Below the pieces are notes generated by a model. That model was not told the DNA's origin. It was given only the letters and a program-made list of their open reading frames with translations, and did not search any database. This document shows, one piece after another, positions 56,354 to 63,840 of a stretch of DNA of 64,000 bases. The stretch is from Pseudomonadota bacterium (lineage in GTDB: Bacteria > Desulfobacterota > Desulfarculia > Desulfarculales > Desulfarculaceae). The stretch is taken from NCBI GenBank assembly GCA_018902755.1, contig JAHIQI010000003.1:19975-83974 (forward strand). Reading direction: 5' to 3'. A program made the translations under genes and the position numbers. Within the stretch, counting starts at the first letter, position 1. The number at the start of each line of letters is the position of its first letter.

Positions 56354-57115
56354 ATGGGATTCACGGCCATAAGCTACGAAAGGCGGGAGGGCCAGGGGGT
56401 GATCACCCTGAAGGCTCATTCCGGCCAAGCGGAGCAGCTCGCCAACCTTTACTACGAGTTGGGCCAATTGGCCGACGAGGTGGCTTGGGACCAACAACTG
56501 CGGGTGATCCTGCTGACCGCTTCCGAGCCCGGCGGGTTTTGCTTCGGGCCGGGAACTGCCGGCTGGCAAGAAAACGATGGCGAGGGGCGTTGGGCCCTGG
56601 CCGAGCAGATCGCCAGATTCGACAAGCCGGTTATCGCGGTGCTGGAGGGCGATGTTTTCGCCCAGGGCCTGGAGATGGCCCTGGCCTGCGATGTGAGGAT
56701 CGCCGCGCAGAATAGCCGCCTGGCCATGCCGCAAATCGCGGCGGGCCTCATGCCTTTTGACGGCGGCAGCCAACGCCTGCCTAGGCTGGTGGGGCTGGGC
56801 AAGGCCATGGAAATGATCCTGGGCGCGGAGGTGCTCGATGCGGCCCAGGCCATGGCAATAGGCCTGGTGAACAAGGTGGTGGCCCCGGGGGACTGCCTGC
56901 GCACCGCCATGGGGTGGGGCCAAAAGGCCCAGGCCAACGGGCCCCTGGCCATGCGCTTTGTCAAGGAGGCCATGAACAAGGGCCTGGACATGAGCCTGGC
57001 CCAGGGTTTGCGCCTGGAAGCGGACCTCTATTTCCTGCTGCACACCACCCAGGACCGCACCGAGGGCATCACCTCCTTCCTGGCCAAAAAGTCGCCGGAG
57101 TTCAAGGGCGAGTAA
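56354..57115 (+). CDS. Crotonase-fold protein, copy 3, atypical active site
   Basis: A 253-residue crotonase-fold protein. The first oxyanion loop reads GGFCFGPGTAGW instead of FCAGADL. The E144 position is kept (Glu107 in AQGLEMALACD), but the E164 position is Gln127 (MPQIAAG), and an Asp occurs at 136 in MPFDGGS. One-glutamate members include isomerases and hydrolases. It keeps the normal C-terminal EGITSFLAKKSPEFKGE. It is 24 bp upstream of copy 4, so both probably act in sequence. Confidence 0.82.
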   Translation: MGFTAISYERREGQGVITLKAHSGQAEQLANLYYELGQLADEVAWDQQLRVILLTASEPGGFCFGPGTAGWQENDGEGRWALAEQIARFDKPVIAVLEGDVFAQGLEMALACDVRIAAQNSRLAMPQIAAGLMPFDGGSQRLPRLVGLGKAMEMILGAEVLDAAQAMAIGLVNKVVAPGDCLRTAMGWGQKAQANGPLAMRFVKEAMNKGLDMSLAQGLRLEADLYFLLHTTQDRTEGITSFLAKKSPEFKGE

Positions 57116-57139
57116 CGAGCCCTTTGATTGGATAGGCCC

Positions 57140-57853
57140 ATGAGCGGGTTTGAAACCATAATCTACGAAAAGGACGGCGGGGTGGCCTATGTGACCCTGA
57201 ACCGCCCCGAGGCCCTGAACGCCTACAACATCCAGATGCGCGACGACCTGTACGAGGTGTTGGGCGCCGTTGCCGACGACCCTGAGGTGCGGGTGGTGGT
57301 GGTCAAGGGAGGCGGGGACAAGGCCTTTTGCGCCGGAGCCGACTTAAAGGAATTCATGAGCGCGCCGCCTCCTACCCAGGCTCGCATGATTCGTTTCCAG
57401 CGCGATATCTGGGACCGCTTTTCCAATATGGCGCAACCCCTGATCGCCGCCCTGAACGGCTACGTCCTGGGCTCGGGGATAGAGATTGCCTTGTTTTGCG
57501 ACATAAGGCTGGCCGCCACCAATGCCCGCTTCGGTCTGCCCGAGGTGAGCCTGGGCATCATTCCGGCCGCCGGGGGGACCCAGACCCTGCCCCGCACCAT
57601 AGGCGCGGCCAAGGCCATGGAGATGCTCTTGACCAATGAATGGCTGGATGCGGCGGAGGCCTTGCGCGTCGGCCTGGTGAACAAGCTGTTGGAGCCGCAA
57701 GACTTGTTGCCGGCGGCCCGGGCGATGGCCGAGCGGATCGCCTCCTACAATCCCAATGCGGTGCGGGCCGCAAAACAAGCGGTGCGCCGCGGACAGGATA
57801 TGAGCTTGTCCCAGGGACTGCGCCTGGAAAAGCTATTGGCCCGTTCCATCTAA
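57140..57853 (+). CDS. Enoyl-CoA hydratase (crotonase fold), copy 4, classical catalytic glutamates
   Basis: A 237-residue protein with the complete active site: FCAGADLKEF (about 63-72), Glu115 in LGSGIEIALFCDIRLA and Glu135 in GLPEVSLGIIPAAGGTQTLPR. It is the only one of the four crotonase proteins with both hydratase glutamates, so it is the best candidate for the true enoyl-CoA hydratase step. The C-terminus stops after LRLEKLLARSI, about 20-25 residues short of the usual final helix and FxxKRxPxFxG end; no matching continuation was found in other frames. ATG 57140 is preferred over an earlier in-frame start. Confidence 0.86.
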   Translation: MSGFETIIYEKDGGVAYVTLNRPEALNAYNIQMRDDLYEVLGAVADDPEVRVVVVKGGGDKAFCAGADLKEFMSAPPPTQARMIRFQRDIWDRFSNMAQPLIAALNGYVLGSGIEIALFCDIRLAATNARFGLPEVSLGIIPAAGGTQTLPRTIGAAKAMEMLLTNEWLDAAEALRVGLVNKLLEPQDLLPAARAMAERIASYNPNAVRAAKQAVRRGQDMSLSQGLRLEKLLARSI

Positions 57854-57957
57854 TGACGGCCGCCAGGAGTGTGTTGGGCTGGGTGGGCCGGGGGTAGTTG
57901 AATGACGGGTCCCGCCTGAGCCAAAAAAACCATCTGAGAATTTTTGAGGGAAGAAAA

Positions 57958-59514
57958 GTGAACACAGCCGATTTTTTGAATATTGCCTGCGCAATCGTTC
58001 CAGAGCGTGACGCAGTTATATTTGAGGACCGCCGGACCACCTATTCGCAGCTTAGTGAGCGGGTCAATCGCCTGGCCAATGCCCTGTCGGAGCGGGGCGT
58101 GACTCGCGGCGACCGGGTGGCCATCTTCCAGGTGAACTGCCCCGAATACATGGAGGCATATTTCGCCACCGCAAAAACAGGGGCCATGTTCGTGCCCCTC
58201 AATTTCCGGGTAAAACCGGCTGAGCTGGAATTTCAGCTAGGCCACGCCCGCCCCAAGGTCATCCTGGTGGGCCAGCGCTATATACCCATGGTGCGGGAGG
58301 TGCTGGAGAACTTGGCCCTACCGGCCAACTGCATCGCCTTGGACGGGCCCCACTCGGGAATGGACGAGTACGAAGAGGTCCTGGCCGCCGCCTCGGACGA
58401 AGAGGTTATGGCCGAGGTGACCGACGACGACATATCCATATTGATGTTCACCGCCGGCACCACGGGACGGCCCAAGGCGGTGCCCTTGAAGTTCAACGCT
58501 CTCAGTTCCTACGCCCTGGAAAACGTGGAGCCTGCGGACCCCGACCGGGAGGAGAGCAACCTCTTGGTGGTGCCGCTGTATCACGTGGCCGGCATACAGG
58601 CCATGATCGCGGCGGTTTACGGCGGGCGCACCTTGCTGATGATGCGCCAGTTCGACGTGGACCAGTGGATGGACATGGCCCAGAAATACCAGGCCAGCCG
58701 GGCCATGCTGGTGCCCACCATGCTCAAGCGGGTGGTGGACCACCCCGACTTCGCCAGCTTCGATCTTTCGCATCTGAAAGTGATAAGCTACGGAGCGGCG
58801 CCCATGCCGTTCGAGGTCATAAAAAAGGCCATAGCCCTTTTCCCGGGAGTCAGCTTCATCAACGCCTTTGGCCAGACCGAGACCGCCTCTACCATCGCCA
58901 TGCTCGGACCGGAAGACCATGTGCTGGAAGGCACCGAGGAAGAGCGGGAGCGCAAATTGAACCGCCTTACCTCCTCCATCGGCAAGCCGCTTCCCGACGT
59001 CGAGGTGGCCATCGCCGATGAACAAGGCAACCTGCTGGAGTCTCCCTTGCCGGGCGAAATATGGGTTCGCGGCGGCAGGGTGATGAGCGGCTATTGGGGG
59101 GATGAGGAGAAAACCAAGCAGGCCATCACTCCCGAGGGATGGCTGCGCACCGGGGACATGGGCTGGATAGACGAAGACGGCTACATCTTCCTGGCCGGGC
59201 GCGCCGACGACATGATCATCCGTGGCGGTGAAAACATTTCCCCGCAGGAGGTGGAAAACGCGCTTTGCTCCCACCCCTTGATAGACGAGGCCGCGGTGAT
59301 CGGCGTGCCGCATCCGGACTGGGGCCAGGAGGCGAGGGCGGTGCTGGTGATGAAAGACGGGGCCGAGTTCGGCGAGGAGGAGATAGCGCAGTTCCTGCGC
59401 GGCAAGCTCGCCAGTTACAAAATCCCGGCCGCTTTCGTCGTGGTCGATTCCATGCCCCACAACTCGGTGGGCAAGCTGCTCAAGAGGGAGCTTCGCAGGC
59501 TTTACGGGGACTGA
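57958..59514 (+). CDS. Acyl-CoA synthetase / AMP-dependent ligase
   Basis: A 518-residue ANL-superfamily enzyme that activates a carboxylic acid with ATP and CoA. Motifs in order: P-loop-like MFTAGTTGRPKAVPL (roughly 163-177), YGAAPMP, NAFGQTETAS, GWLRTGDMGWIDEDGYIFLAGRADDMI in pieces, GGENISPQEVE and the catalytic Lys in HNSVGKLLKRELR near the C-terminus. The start is GTG 57958 with GAGGGA upstream. It is one of three CoA-attaching systems in the block. Substrate unknown; medium-length or branched acids are plausible. Confidence 0.92.
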   Translation: MNTADFLNIACAIVPERDAVIFEDRRTTYSQLSERVNRLANALSERGVTRGDRVAIFQVNCPEYMEAYFATAKTGAMFVPLNFRVKPAELEFQLGHARPKVILVGQRYIPMVREVLENLALPANCIALDGPHSGMDEYEEVLAAASDEEVMAEVTDDDISILMFTAGTTGRPKAVPLKFNALSSYALENVEPADPDREESNLLVVPLYHVAGIQAMIAAVYGGRTLLMMRQFDVDQWMDMAQKYQASRAMLVPTMLKRVVDHPDFASFDLSHLKVISYGAAPMPFEVIKKAIALFPGVSFINAFGQTETASTIAMLGPEDHVLEGTEEERERKLNRLTSSIGKPLPDVEVAIADEQGNLLESPLPGEIWVRGGRVMSGYWGDEEKTKQAITPEGWLRTGDMGWIDEDGYIFLAGRADDMIIRGGENISPQEVENALCSHPLIDEAAVIGVPHPDWGQEARAVLVMKDGAEFGEEEIAQFLRGKLASYKIPAAFVVVDSMPHNSVGKLLKRELRRLYGD

Positions 59515-59566
59515 CCACTTATTGGCTAATAAATATTTTTTTGGGTTACATCTAGGAGGGTAAGAC

Positions 59567-59683
59567 ATGGCCACCAAAGTTGGAGAAAAATACCGCTGCG
59601 AAAAGTGCGGCTCCGAATTTATCGTGACCAAAGGGGGCAAGGGTGAGCTCAAGTGCTGCGGCCAGCCCATGCAAAAGAAATAA
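59567..59683 (+). CDS. Desulforedoxin-like protein, copy 1
   Basis: A 38-residue protein with four cysteines as C-x2-C and adjacent C-C (YRCEKCGSEF, then ELKCCGQPM), the exact layout and length of desulforedoxin, which binds one Fe(Cys)4 centre per chain in a small dimer. AGGAGGG lies seven bases before the ATG. A second copy follows after 18 bp. It is probably an electron carrier or an iron site for a redox partner; no partner enzyme such as neelaredoxin or an acyl-CoA dehydrogenase is adjacent. Confidence 0.87.
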   Translation: MATKVGEKYRCEKCGSEFIVTKGGKGELKCCGQPMQKK

Positions 59684-59701
59684 GAGGAGGGAGTTGTTGC
59701 C

Positions 59702-59842
59702 ATGAGCCAGTTGGGTAAGCGTTACCGCTGTGAAGAATGCGGCACCGAAGTGCTTTGCACCAAGGGCGGCGAAGGTGCGATGGTTTGCTGCGAAAAGGAA
59801 ATGGGGTTGCAGGGGGCCAAACCGCTGCCTTCCTCCGATTAG
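59702..59842 (+). CDS. Desulforedoxin-like protein, copy 2
   Basis: A 46-residue paralogue with the same C-x2-C and C-C arrangement (YRCEECGTEV, then AMVCCEKEM), an additional Cys at 19 and a C-terminal extension GLQGAKPLPSSD not seen in copy 1. GAGGAGGG precedes the ATG. The tandem pair may have arisen by duplication and might form a heterodimer. Confidence 0.85.
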   Translation: MSQLGKRYRCEECGTEVLCTKGGEGAMVCCEKEMGLQGAKPLPSSD

Positions 59843-59899
59843 CGGCTTGGCGGGTCTTGACCAAAAGCCGGGGCCCCCAGCCTAGAGGCAAATTTCGGC

Positions 59900-61441
59900 A
59901 TGAGGACTTTGCTCCTTAAAAACGCTGGTTTGCCCACAATGGATCCGCTTCCGGGACGGAGCGGGTCCATTGTCGTTGTTGGCGACACCATCAAGGAGAT
60001 CATGCCCGCGGTCCGCGACGCCGGGACGGAGCACTCCTATTTTCAGGTGATCGATTGCCGGGGCCGGGCGGTTTTGCCAGGCTTTATCGATGCGCACCTG
60101 CATTTGACGGCCATGGCTCATTATCACGGGGGCGTGGACCTAGGCCCAGACGCGGGCGTGCTTTCACTCGGCGATTTGCAGCGGTGCATCCGGGAACAGG
60201 CGCGCAAAACGCCCGATGGCGCCTGGATCCGCGGCAACGGCTACAATGAATTCTATTTGGCGGAAAAGCGGCACCCGACCCGGCGGGATCTGGATGCCGC
60301 CTCGCCGCGCCACCCGGTGAAAATCACCCACCGCTCCGGCCACGCCCATGTGCTCAACAGCCGGGCCTTGGAACTCGTCGGTATATCCCTGCACAGCGAA
60401 GAGCCACCGGGCGGGCTTATAGATCGGGAACTGCCCAGCGGGGAGCCCAGTGGCCTGCTTTTCGAGATGGGCTCCACCCTTGCCAGACTAATTCCCGACC
60501 CGGAAGAGCAAGCTCTGATGCGAGGGGTGGAAAAGGCCAACCAGCAGTTGCTCTCCCTGGGTATCACCTCGCTGCAAGACGCCACCGCCGGCAATGGCCT
60601 GGAGCAGTGGCACGCCATGGGGAAGTGGCTGGAGCAGGGGAGATTGCGGTCGCGGGTGTCGATGATGCTTGGCTGGGAAGGCTTTCAAGCGGTGAAGCGA
60701 GAGAACCGCGATGCCTTGGAAAAGTCCGGGCGAATTAAAATCAGGGGGCTGAAGATAATCCTGGATCAAAGCCGGGGAGGGTTTTTTCCGGGCCAGGACG
60801 AGCTTGACGCCATGGTCCTGGAGGCGCACCGGGCGGAGTGGCCGGTGGCCATTCATGCCGTAGAGGCCGAGACGGTGGCCTCTGCCTGCGATTCCCTGGA
60901 AAAGGCGCTGGCTGAATCACCAAGGCAAGGCCACGGTCACCGTATTGAACACTGTTCTCAGTGCCCACCCGCACTGGCCAGGCGCTTGGCCGGGCTTGGG
61001 GTCATGGTGGTCACCCAACCGGCGTTTTTTTGGGCCCACGGCGAGCGTTACTTGCAGACCATCGACCGCGATGACCAACAATGGCTTTATCCCTTGCGCA
61101 CCTTGCTGGAAAGCGGCGTTAAGGTGGCCGGTAGCTCGGATGCGCCGTTGGCTCCTCTGGCGCCGCTGGCAGGGGTGCAGGCTGCGGTCACTCGTTTGGA
61201 ACGCAACGGGCAGAGCGTGAACAGCCGGGAGAAGATAGGCTTGCGCCAGGCCCTGAACCTTTACGCCAGGGCAGGGGCGCTGGCCATCGGGGAGGGCTCC
61301 CGCCGGGGCGCCCTCGCCCCCGGCATGTTGGCCGACCTGGTGGTGCTGGACCAGGATCCCTTTGCCGTGCCGGTGGAGGCTATTCAGGACATCAAGGTGG
61401 ACACCACCATCATTGGCGGCGAGGTCGTTTGGCAGGCCTAG
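59900..61441 (+). CDS. Amidohydrolase, YtcJ-like (amidohydrolase family 3)
   Basis: A 513-residue metal-dependent hydrolase. The metal motif HxH is in PGFIDAHLHL (His66, His68), then WIRGNGYNE, THRSGHAHVLNS, IHAVEAETV, GHRIEHCSQC and VAGSSDAPLAPL, which hold the remaining ligands. The C-terminal ALAPGMLADLVVLDQDP is standard. Family members cleave cyclic amides, carbamates or N-acyl groups; the substrate here is unknown. It is the last plus-strand gene of the block, 57 bp after the desulforedoxins, and may release the acid that the rest of the cluster degrades (inference). Confidence 0.85.
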   Translation: MRTLLLKNAGLPTMDPLPGRSGSIVVVGDTIKEIMPAVRDAGTEHSYFQVIDCRGRAVLPGFIDAHLHLTAMAHYHGGVDLGPDAGVLSLGDLQRCIREQARKTPDGAWIRGNGYNEFYLAEKRHPTRRDLDAASPRHPVKITHRSGHAHVLNSRALELVGISLHSEEPPGGLIDRELPSGEPSGLLFEMGSTLARLIPDPEEQALMRGVEKANQQLLSLGITSLQDATAGNGLEQWHAMGKWLEQGRLRSRVSMMLGWEGFQAVKRENRDALEKSGRIKIRGLKIILDQSRGGFFPGQDELDAMVLEAHRAEWPVAIHAVEAETVASACDSLEKALAESPRQGHGHRIEHCSQCPPALARRLAGLGVMVVTQPAFFWAHGERYLQTIDRDDQQWLYPLRTLLESGVKVAGSSDAPLAPLAPLAGVQAAVTRLERNGQSVNSREKIGLRQALNLYARAGALAIGEGSRRGALAPGMLADLVVLDQDPFAVPVEAIQDIKVDTTIIGGEVVWQA

Positions 61442-61443
61442 CC

Positions 61444-62604
61444 TCAGGCAATTACCCCGCTCCGTTCCAGCTCCGCTATTTCCGCCGCTCTCATTCCCAA
61501 TAGTTCGCCGAAAACCTCCAGGTTGTGCTGGCCAAGGCGGGGGGCGGCGCGCCATTCGCCGCCGGTGCCGCCGTCAAACCGGATGGGCGAGTCGTCGGTG
61601 ATCGCGTCCTGGCCCGCGGGGTTGGGCACCGTCCTGAAAAAGCCTCTCCCTGCTAGCTGGGGATCGCGGCGCAGGTCTTCGGCGTTTTGCACCACGCCCG
61701 CGGCGATGCCCGCCTCCTGTAGCCGCTCCGTCAAATCTTCGGCCTTCCATCCGGCGGCGGCCTGAGCCACGGCCCGGCGAATTTTCTTCGCGCCATGGCT
61801 TACGCTGCCCAGTGATTCAAAGTCCGTTTCCGCGACGATGCTCGGCAATTCCAACACCCGGCAAAAGGCTCTCCATTGACCGGCGGATTCCAAACTTACC
61901 GCGCACCACCTGTCTTCCCCGGAGCAGGCGAGGCATTCGGCGAAAGGAGCCTGATGGGAGTGCGCTTGCCCGGGCAGCAGTTGGGCGGCCAATAACTCCG
62001 GTCCCAGCAGGGTGGCTACGGCCTCGTATTCCGCCAAATCGATGCACTGCCCCAAGCCATGGCGGTCACGCACCTCCAGGGCGGCCAACACCGCCAGGGC
62101 CCCGTAAAGGCCGGAAGCCACGTCAGCATGGGAAAATCCCAAACCCAATGGCGGGCTGTCGGGGTATGCGGTGAGTTGGGTGAATCCGGTGAGCGATTGG
62201 ATGGTGGGGCCGAAGGCCACCGCGTCGCGCCAGGGACCGTTTTGGCCCATGGCCGACATGCGCAGCAAGATGATGTCCGGTTTGGCTTGCTTTAAAACCG
62301 GGTAGGTCAGCCGCCAGTTTTCCAGAACTCGCGGGGAGAAATTCTCGGCCACCACATCGCATTTTTGCACCAGGGCCAAAACAAGCTCACGGGCCTGGGG
62401 CTGGTCCAGGTCCAGGGTGACGCTTTTCTTGTTGCGGTTGTACATGTCGAAATAGGGGGTCTGGTTGGCCTCGGCTCCCAGCGCGGTCTTGCGGCACTGG
62501 ACCTTGATAACCTCCGCGCCGAAATCGGCCAGCACTCGCGTGGCATAGGGCCCGGCTAGCACCCGGGTGAAGTCCAGAACTCGTATGCCGCTTAAGACCT
62601 GCAC
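61444..62604 (-). CDS. Class III (CaiB/BaiF) CoA-transferase, catalytic subunit
   Basis: A 386-residue family III CoA-transferase. The N-terminal Rossmann part starts IRVLDFTRVLAGPYATRVLADFGAEVIK in pieces (about 7-34), with the RNKKSVTLDL element (57-66). The catalytic Asp that forms the acyl-aspartyl anhydride is Asp161 in GFSHADVASGLYGAL. The start is GTG 62604, nine bases after the stop of the upstream paralogue. The two genes are convergent with the amidohydrolase. The pair resembles BbsEF (succinyl-CoA:benzylsuccinate CoA-transferase) in organisation. Confidence 0.9.
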   Translation of the reverse strand: MQVLSGIRVLDFTRVLAGPYATRVLADFGAEVIKVQCRKTALGAEANQTPYFDMYNRNKKSVTLDLDQPQARELVLALVQKCDVVAENFSPRVLENWRLTYPVLKQAKPDIILLRMSAMGQNGPWRDAVAFGPTIQSLTGFTQLTAYPDSPPLGLGFSHADVASGLYGALAVLAALEVRDRHGLGQCIDLAEYEAVATLLGPELLAAQLLPGQAHSHQAPFAECLACSGEDRWCAVSLESAGQWRAFCRVLELPSIVAETDFESLGSVSHGAKKIRRAVAQAAAGWKAEDLTERLQEAGIAAGVVQNAEDLRRDPQLAGRGFFRTVPNPAGQDAITDDSPIRFDGGTGGEWRAAPRLGQHNLEVFGELLGMRAAEIAELERSGVIA

Positions 62605-62613
62605 TTGCCTCCC

Positions 62614-63786
62614 TCAGATTACCCCGAGCCCGCTAAGTTTATCCATTTGCGCTTGGGACAAACCGAGCTGTCGCATGAACACGGCCTGGTTGTCCTGCCC
62701 CGGTTTTGGCGCGGGCCTCTTGCAGGCTGGCAGGGAATCGTCTTGACGCACGGCGGAGCCGGGGAATTGCAGCTCAGCCATGGTCGCCCCTGTAGCGTGG
62801 GTCTCCCAAAATCCCCTGGCCGTGAGTTGCGGGCTGGCGAGCACCTCCGGCAGGCCACAAACCGGGGCCCAGGGAAAACGCATCGAGCGGGCGGTTTCGA
62901 ACAACTCATCCTTGCCGTGGGTCTTGGTCCAGCGGCCGATCACCTCCAGGATATGCGGCAAATGATCCAGGCGATACTGGGCGTCGAGATATTTATCGTC
63001 CCCCAGGTCGGCGGCCATGCCTTCCCCGTCCATCCACTCCACCAGGGTTTCCCATTGTTGAAAGGGTGTCAGGTGAATGTGGCCATCCCGGCAGGGCAAG
63101 ACAAAGAAGCTGTGGTTCCAATGCGCGCCGCCCTGGCGTGTGGGGACGACCCCTTCCGATAAGTGACGCGCCAGAACATGATCCAGGGAGGAGGCCACGC
63201 ATTCTTGCAGGGAAATGTCCAGGTGCTCCCAGGTCTCCTTATCACGGTTTTTGCGCAGGGCCAGCAATACCCCCACGGCTCCGTTCAGGCCGCCCAGGCA
63301 ATAGACCTGTGTGCCCGGCGGAGCCAGCGGCGGGCCATCGGGCGCGCCGGTTACATAACTCCACCCTCCGGTGGCCGCGGCCACCACCGAGTCGGAACGC
63401 CAGTGACGGCGGGGTCCGTTCAGCCCGAAACCGGAGATGGAGACCATGATTAGGCGGGGGTTATGCCGGCGCAGGGTGTCATAGCCCAGGCCCATATCGT
63501 CCAGCGCTTGGACAGGCAAGCCCTCCAGCACCACGTCGACCTCTGGCGCCAGGCGCAGGAAAAGCTCCCGTCCCCGGGGGTGCTCGATATCCAGGGTGAT
63601 GCCGCTTTTACCCGCGTGGAGATATAGGTGGGAGAGGTCCGGGCAGGCTTGTCGGCTGCCTGGCGGCTGCACCAGAGTGACCCGGGCTCCGAGGTCGATC
63701 AGGAGCTTGCCGCAGAAGCTTACCGTTTCTCCGGCAAGCTCCAGCACCTTGATACATTCCAGCGCATGGTGCTGACGGTTGGGCAC
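62614..63786 (-). CDS. Class III (CaiB/BaiF) CoA-transferase subunit lacking the catalytic Asp
   Basis: A 390-residue paralogue of the downstream gene. Gapless alignment of the active-site helix (TQVYCLGGLNGAVGVLLAL with SHADVASGLYGALAVLAAL) places Tyr162 where the catalytic Asp161 of the partner lies, so this chain is probably non-catalytic. The N-terminus IKVLELAGETVSFCGKLLIDLGARV has lost the usual PG-P(Y/F) loop. A non-catalytic partner is known in the heteromeric BbsEF enzyme. The start is GTG 63786 with GGAAGGAT upstream. Confidence 0.85.
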   Translation of the reverse strand: MPNRQHHALECIKVLELAGETVSFCGKLLIDLGARVTLVQPPGSRQACPDLSHLYLHAGKSGITLDIEHPRGRELFLRLAPEVDVVLEGLPVQALDDMGLGYDTLRRHNPRLIMVSISGFGLNGPRRHWRSDSVVAAATGGWSYVTGAPDGPPLAPPGTQVYCLGGLNGAVGVLLALRKNRDKETWEHLDISLQECVASSLDHVLARHLSEGVVPTRQGGAHWNHSFFVLPCRDGHIHLTPFQQWETLVEWMDGEGMAADLGDDKYLDAQYRLDHLPHILEVIGRWTKTHGKDELFETARSMRFPWAPVCGLPEVLASPQLTARGFWETHATGATMAELQFPGSAVRQDDSLPACKRPAPKPGQDNQAVFMRQLGLSQAQMDKLSGLGVI

Positions 63787-63840
63787 ATCCTTCCCTTCGT
63801 AATGGCCGCGCGGCCGGGGACGCCCTCAGATCATAGCAAC

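Noticed and set aside
43170..63840. Integrated mobile island with att repeats
   Set aside because: No integrase or transposase, and no copy of the tRNA 3' end was found near the far edge of the block.
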